Shown piece after piece: positions 33,953-36,599 of a stretch of 36,599 nt of DNA (position 1 is the first letter of the stretch; each line of letters starts with the position of its first letter). Source of the DNA: Henriciella sp. (GTDB lineage Bacteria > Pseudomonadota > Alphaproteobacteria > Caulobacterales > Hyphomonadaceae); assembly GCA_030066975.1 (NCBI GenBank), contig JASJAO010000016.1:32001-68599 (forward strand), in the 5' to 3' direction. The notes under the pieces were generated by a model. The model did no database searches and had not been told where the DNA came from. It saw only the letters and a program-made list of their open reading frames with translations. The position numbers were made by a program, and so were the translations under genes.

Positions 33953-35170
33953 TTGACTGTAAACACCAATCGACTTTTCTGGATGTCCTGCATTGCACTG
34001 ACAGTGACCTCCATGACCTTCGCGATCCGGGCGAGCCTGCTTCAACCACTTGGCGTGGAGTTCGGCCTGTCTGACAGCCAGCTCGGCGTGATGACGATGA
34101 TGGCCTTTCTCGGTTTTCCGGTCGCGACCGTGTTTGGCGGGCTGATCTACAATCAGGTCGGCCCCAGGAATCTGATGATCGTCGCCTTTATCGGGCATGT
34201 GCTCGGGCTGGTGCTGACCATCTATGCCAATGGCTTCTGGCTGCTCGTGATCTCGACCTTCTTTGTCGGTTTTGCCAACGGCGCTGTCGAGGCGGCCTGT
34301 AATCCGATGATCGCGGATATCTATCACAAGAACAAAACCACGATGCTGAACCGGTTCCATGTCTGGTTCCCCGGCGGCTTGGTGATCGGTTCTTTGATCG
34401 GCTATTTCCTCGGCCAGGCTGGGATTGGCTGGCAGATCCAGGTCGCGACCATGCTCGTGCCGACGGCCATTTACGGCTATATGGTCTTCACCGAAAGCTT
34501 CCCGGAGACCGAGAACACCGAGTCCTCCACGGCTGAGAATATCAAGGCGCTGATGACGCCGCTCTTCTTTGTGATGTGTGCCCTGATGACGATCACCGCG
34601 ACCACGGAACTCGCGACAACGCAGTGGATCACGCGCCTGCTTCCGGATGGCAATCCCATCCTCGTCCTGGCGCTGATTTTCTTCATCATGGCGCTGGGTC
34701 GCTACTTTGCCGGTCCGATTGTGCAGCGGGTCAATCCTGTCGGGATGCTGCTTGTCTCGGCCATCGTCTCGTCCATCGGTCTGTTTCTCATCAGTCAGGC
34801 GGGTGGCGCGATGGTCTATGTCGCGGCCGCCGTCTTTGCGCTCGGGGTGACCTATTTCTGGCCGACCATGTTAGGCGTGGTGGCTGAGTATATGCCGCGC
34901 ACCGGCGCGCTCGGCCTGTCGCTGGTCGGCGGGGCCGGCATGGTCGGGCTCAGCGCCTGGCAGCCGGTGATCGGCGGCTGGCTCGATACCGCAAGGGAAC
35001 AAGCCATTTCCGCCGGCGCAACCGGGCCTGAGGCCGATATCGCAGCCGGCCAGGCGGCGCTGACCTATCTCAATGTCTTCCCGGTCGTCCTGATTGTCGC
35101 CTTCGGCATTCTCTACTTCCTGCGCCTCAAGCGCCCTGAGGAGACCACTGCTCCGAGCGCTGCAGAATAG
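33953..35170 (+). CDS. MFS transporter, sugar-type
   Basis: 405 residues with 12 predicted membrane helices, major facilitator superfamily, resembling FucP-like and other sugar symporters. LQPLGVEFGLSDSQLGVMTM lies in the first loop and YNQVGPRNLM in the loop 2-3 region. A TTG start at 33953 is supported by GGGGAGG five bases upstream. An upstream in-frame ATG at 33863 would add 30 hydrophilic residues and has no ribosome site. It should import the compound used by the divergent dehydrogenase/isomerase pair. The inner-membrane location is clear. The substrate is inferred only as sugar-like. Confidence 0.92.
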   Translation: MTVNTNRLFWMSCIALTVTSMTFAIRASLLQPLGVEFGLSDSQLGVMTMMAFLGFPVATVFGGLIYNQVGPRNLMIVAFIGHVLGLVLTIYANGFWLLVISTFFVGFANGAVEAACNPMIADIYHKNKTTMLNRFHVWFPGGLVIGSLIGYFLGQAGIGWQIQVATMLVPTAIYGYMVFTESFPETENTESSTAENIKALMTPLFFVMCALMTITATTELATTQWITRLLPDGNPILVLALIFFIMALGRYFAGPIVQRVNPVGMLLVSAIVSSIGLFLISQAGGAMVYVAAAVFALGVTYFWPTMLGVVAEYMPRTGALGLSLVGGAGMVGLSAWQPVIGGWLDTAREQAISAGATGPEADIAAGQAALTYLNVFPVVLIVAFGILYFLRLKRPEETTAPSAAE

Positions 35171-35213
35171 ACCCACTGGCATCCGCGTTCGGCTTGTCTT
35201 ATATCAGATCAGA

Positions 35214-35582
35214 CCAGACGGCTGGGCAGTCGCTGGCGGGGCAACCTGCTGGAGGAAAGTCCGGGCTCCATGGAGACAAGGCGGTGGATAACGTCCACCC
35301 GGCGCAAGCCGAGGGAAAGTGCCACAGAGAGCAGACCGCCCCGGTCACGGGGTAAGGGTGAAAGGGTGAGGTAAGAGCTCACCGGGGCTTCGGCGACGCG
35401 GCCCGCATGGTAAACCCCGCCTGGAGCAAGACCGAATAGGGGGCGTATATGGGCTGTCTTTGGCCCGCGCCCCGGGTGTGTCGCGTCAGGCGCCGCGCAA
35501 GCGGCGTCGCAGAGGAATGACTGCCCATCTTGTTGCTCTTTCGGGCAATGAGTGGACAGAACCCGGCTTACAGGCCGTCTGG
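35214..35582 (+). ncRNA. rnpB: RNase P RNA, class A
   Basis: The catalytic RNA of RNase P, which trims the 5' end of tRNAs. The P1 stem is CCAGACGGC (35214-35222) with GCCGTCTGG (35574-35582). Conserved blocks include GGAGGAAAGTCCGGGCTCC near the 5' end, GGTAAACCCC and GCAAGACCGAATAGG in the middle. AGAGGAATGACTGCC and ACAGAACCCGGCTTA near the 3' end are the P4/J regions. Length about 370 nt is normal for alphaproteobacteria. It starts about 43 bp after the MFS gene. Confidence 0.98.
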
Positions 35583-35585
35583 CTC

Positions 35586-35646
35586 TTCATTTTCGGTTTG
35601 GCAAAGCCAAAATTTTTGATCCGGTGGATCAAAAATCGAAAATGAA
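35586..35646. repeat. Nested inverted repeats, three-stem (cloverleaf-like) element
   Basis: The outer arms TTCATTTTCG (35586-35595) and CGAAAATGAA (35637-35646) enclose two hairpins: TTTGGC-AAA-GCCAAA (35597-35611) and TTTTTGATCC-GGT-GGATCAAAAA (35613-35635). All arms pair perfectly. The first hairpin followed by ATTTTT could serve as the rnpB terminator. The whole could fold as a three-way junction. It starts four bases after the rnpB P1 stem. Confidence 0.85.
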
Positions 35647-35678
35647 GGCCCCGGCAGCGGCTTGTGCTTCCGAGAATC
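35638..35678 (+). repeat. Direct repeat, copy 1 of 2
   Basis: About 41 bp beginning GAAAATGAAGGCC and containing CGGCAGCGGCTTGTGCTTCC. It matches the second copy at 35746 except for a few substitutions and one base indel. Its first bases are shared with the right arm of the nested inverted repeat. Confidence 0.75.
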
Positions 35679-35745
35679 GCTAAAGGCCCAAAAACCCAGG
35701 CTGAGGGCTCTAGACCAAACCGAATGCTGCGATGTTGCGCGAAAG

Positions 35746-35785
35746 GAAAAAGAAGGCCGCGGCAGCGGCTGTGGTTTCGGATAAC
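35746..35785 (+). repeat. Direct repeat, copy 2 of 2
   Basis: About 40 bp beginning GAAAAAGAAGGCC and containing CGGCAGCGGCTGTGGTTTCG, 108 bp after copy 1. The intervening sequence shows no gene. It may be a member of a dispersed intergenic repeat family. Confidence 0.75.
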
Positions 35786-35877
35786 TGTAATATTCCAAAG
35801 CCCGTTAGAAACGACTGAGGCTGCTCAATCCCAAATTGCAGACATTGGCTTATAGCCATTATGAGCGTCTGCCGTTC

Positions 35878-35942
35878 GCCAAAATTGGACGTACCCTAGT
35901 AGTTTGGCGAGTGGCTGACTTACCCAAAGCGCCAATTTTGGC
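35878..35942. repeat. Inverted repeat GCCAAAATTGG, 43-bp spacer
   Basis: GCCAAAATTGG (35878-35888) and CCAATTTTGGC (35932-35942) are perfect 11-bp inverted arms. It lies between the direct repeats and the protease remnant. No T-tract is attached. Its role is unknown. Confidence 0.5.
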
Positions 35943-35967
35943 TTTAAGCACGATACGTTCGATAGTC

Positions 35968-36313
35968 TCAAATGATTTTAGGCTTCAGGAACTTCTCAAC
36001 GAGGCGATTTACATGGATGGCTTGGTTTCTAAAGTATCCAGAAAAATCCGGTTTCAATTTTCCGGGTGGTGCACTCCAATGAGCATTCCGTTATCATTGA
36101 ACACTGGTGAACCGCTCGACCCCGTCTTGGTGTCTGAGAGATATTGAATTATGGTTTTATCATCAGCAACGTGCTTTACTTCAATGTCACCAAGTGCTGT
36201 TTTCTTTAATCCTCCTTCGGGATGTTGGATCACAACTGCAGCCATTTCCAGAGTTACCTCTACGTCCGATACGGGGATGAAGCCCCAATCAGCCGTTGGA
36301 TTTCCATGTATCA
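35968..36313 (-). pseudogene. Trypsin-like serine protease remnant, frameshifted and IS-truncated
   Basis: The minus strand encodes the C-terminal half of a trypsin-like protease: AAVVIQHPEGGLKKTALG, then TGSSGSPVF with the nucleophile Ser at about 36114-36116, then GMLIGVHH. After GVHH the frame hits a stop at once. Reading the next frame from the GGG/CCC run at 36064-36066 gives PGKLKPDF, then YFRNQAIHVNRLVEKFL, and a natural-looking end at 35968. One missing base therefore explains the break. The 5' part with the His and Asp catalytic residues is missing, because an IS3-type end begins at 36314. This protease type resembles the domains found in bacterial conflict or effector-associated proteins. 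Not functional as it stands. Confidence 0.82.
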
Positions 36314-36599
36314 TGACCCGCCCCTATAGCGCAGCCAGTTTCTGAGTAGTGTTTTGCGTCTGGATTTGGAAGGGTGATTTGGTTTCCGGTGCCGGCGGAC
36401 GATAGCCGAGTGATGAGTGAGGCCGCACGGTGTTGTAGTGCTGACGCCACTGTTCGATCAGTGTCCTGGCCTCTTTCATCGAGCAGAAAATCTCGCCATT
36501 GAGCAGCTCATCTCTAAGCTTGCCGTTGAAGCTTTCATTGTATCCATTCTCCCAGGGGCTGCCCGGTTCGATGAAGAGCGTCTGCACACCGATACGCTC
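36314..36599 (-). mobile_element. IS3-family insertion sequence, partial (one end)
   Basis: The end begins TGACCCGCCCC at 36314, the TGA-type terminus expected of IS3-family inverted repeats. It lies 10 bases beyond the transposase stop. The element runs off the window, so the other end and the target duplication cannot be seen. It has inserted into the protease gene. Confidence 0.82.
36324..36599 (-). CDS. IS3-family transposase, C-terminal part
   Basis: About 91 codons of the rve integrase core C terminus; the start lies beyond the window. [20 protein letters not shown] carries the catalytic Glu of the DDE triad. [20 protein letters not shown] and the short RPPAPE tail are diagnostic for IS3-family OrfB proteins, probably of the IS407-like group. 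It would cut and join DNA during transposition, normally made by frameshifting between orfA and orfB. The visible frame is intact, so the element may be recent. Confidence 0.93.
   Translation of the reverse strand, partial: ERIGVQTLFIEPGSPWENGYNESFNGKLRDELLNGEIFCSMKEARTLIEQWRQHYNTVRPHSSLGYRPPAPETKSPFQIQTQNTTQKLAAL

Larger units (their letters stand above)
35583..35967. other. Gene-free, repeat-rich stretch after rnpB
   Basis: No convincing gene is seen in these 385 bp. The stretch holds the nested inverted repeats, the direct repeat pair and a longer-range inverted repeat listed separately. The only open frames of any size overlap repeats or run antisense to the protease remnant. Confidence 0.6.

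Noticed and set aside
35568-35798. Minus-strand 76-codon frame with Pro/Lys/Phe repeats
   Set aside because: The repetitive peptide is produced by translating the 40-bp direct repeats, and the frame reaches into rnpB.
35836-36147. Plus-strand 103-codon open frame
   Set aside because: It runs antisense through the protease remnant, includes the inverted repeat, has no ribosome site and no recognised family.

Overview
The window looks like chromosomal DNA of a marine-type alphaproteobacterium, most likely near Hyphomonadaceae/Maricaulales. This is inferred from a Ros/MucR regulator, DUF1491 and DUF6456 proteins, a PAS_5 protein, a large TonB-dependent receptor, an exosortase E/CPBP fusion and a class A RNase P RNA of alphaproteobacterial type. 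Base composition is moderately high in G+C throughout, except near both ends. No tRNA, rRNA or CRISPR array was seen.

Positions 1-2783 hold small regulators: MucR, a PAS_5 protein, a free-standing DnaA domain IV protein translationally coupled to a DUF6456 protein, and a convergent SufE. Positions 2784-6450 hold an exported protein of unknown family, a membrane histidine kinase, a small membrane protein and two small cytosolic proteins (one DUF1491). Positions 6521-13583 hold release factor 3, a MscS channel, two envelope proteins of unknown function, an orphan oligopeptide-binding lipoprotein and a zinc-ribbon DUF3667 membrane protein. Positions 13584-17069 hold a TonB-dependent receptor with a long structured leader and its own terminator. 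Positions 17104-21135 hold an RluA-type pseudouridine synthase, an AbgT-type transporter, and a divergent pair (DUF2946-like protein plus Met/His-rich outer-membrane protein) that may be linked to copper.

Positions 21162-29220 are mainly metabolic: an adenine/adenosine deaminase, a METTL7-like methyltransferase overlapping a DUF3445 haem N-demethylase-like gene, an EVE-domain protein, an SDR dehydrogenase, a MaoC-like hot-dog protein followed closely by a serine hydrolase, and unknowns. Positions 29406-31427 hold a small C-terminally anchored protein followed by an exosortase E/CPBP fusion. Three expected active-site positions of that fusion appear substituted, which makes it the most unusual locus here. 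Positions 31474-35170 hold a sugar-type catabolic block: a TIM-barrel isomerase and a Gfo/Idh/MocA dehydrogenase, divergent from an MFS transporter.

The right end (35204-36599) holds rnpB, then a repeat-rich non-coding stretch with nested inverted repeats and a duplicated 40-bp unit. Next comes a trypsin-like protease remnant broken by a one-base frameshift and by insertion of an IS3-family element that runs off the window.
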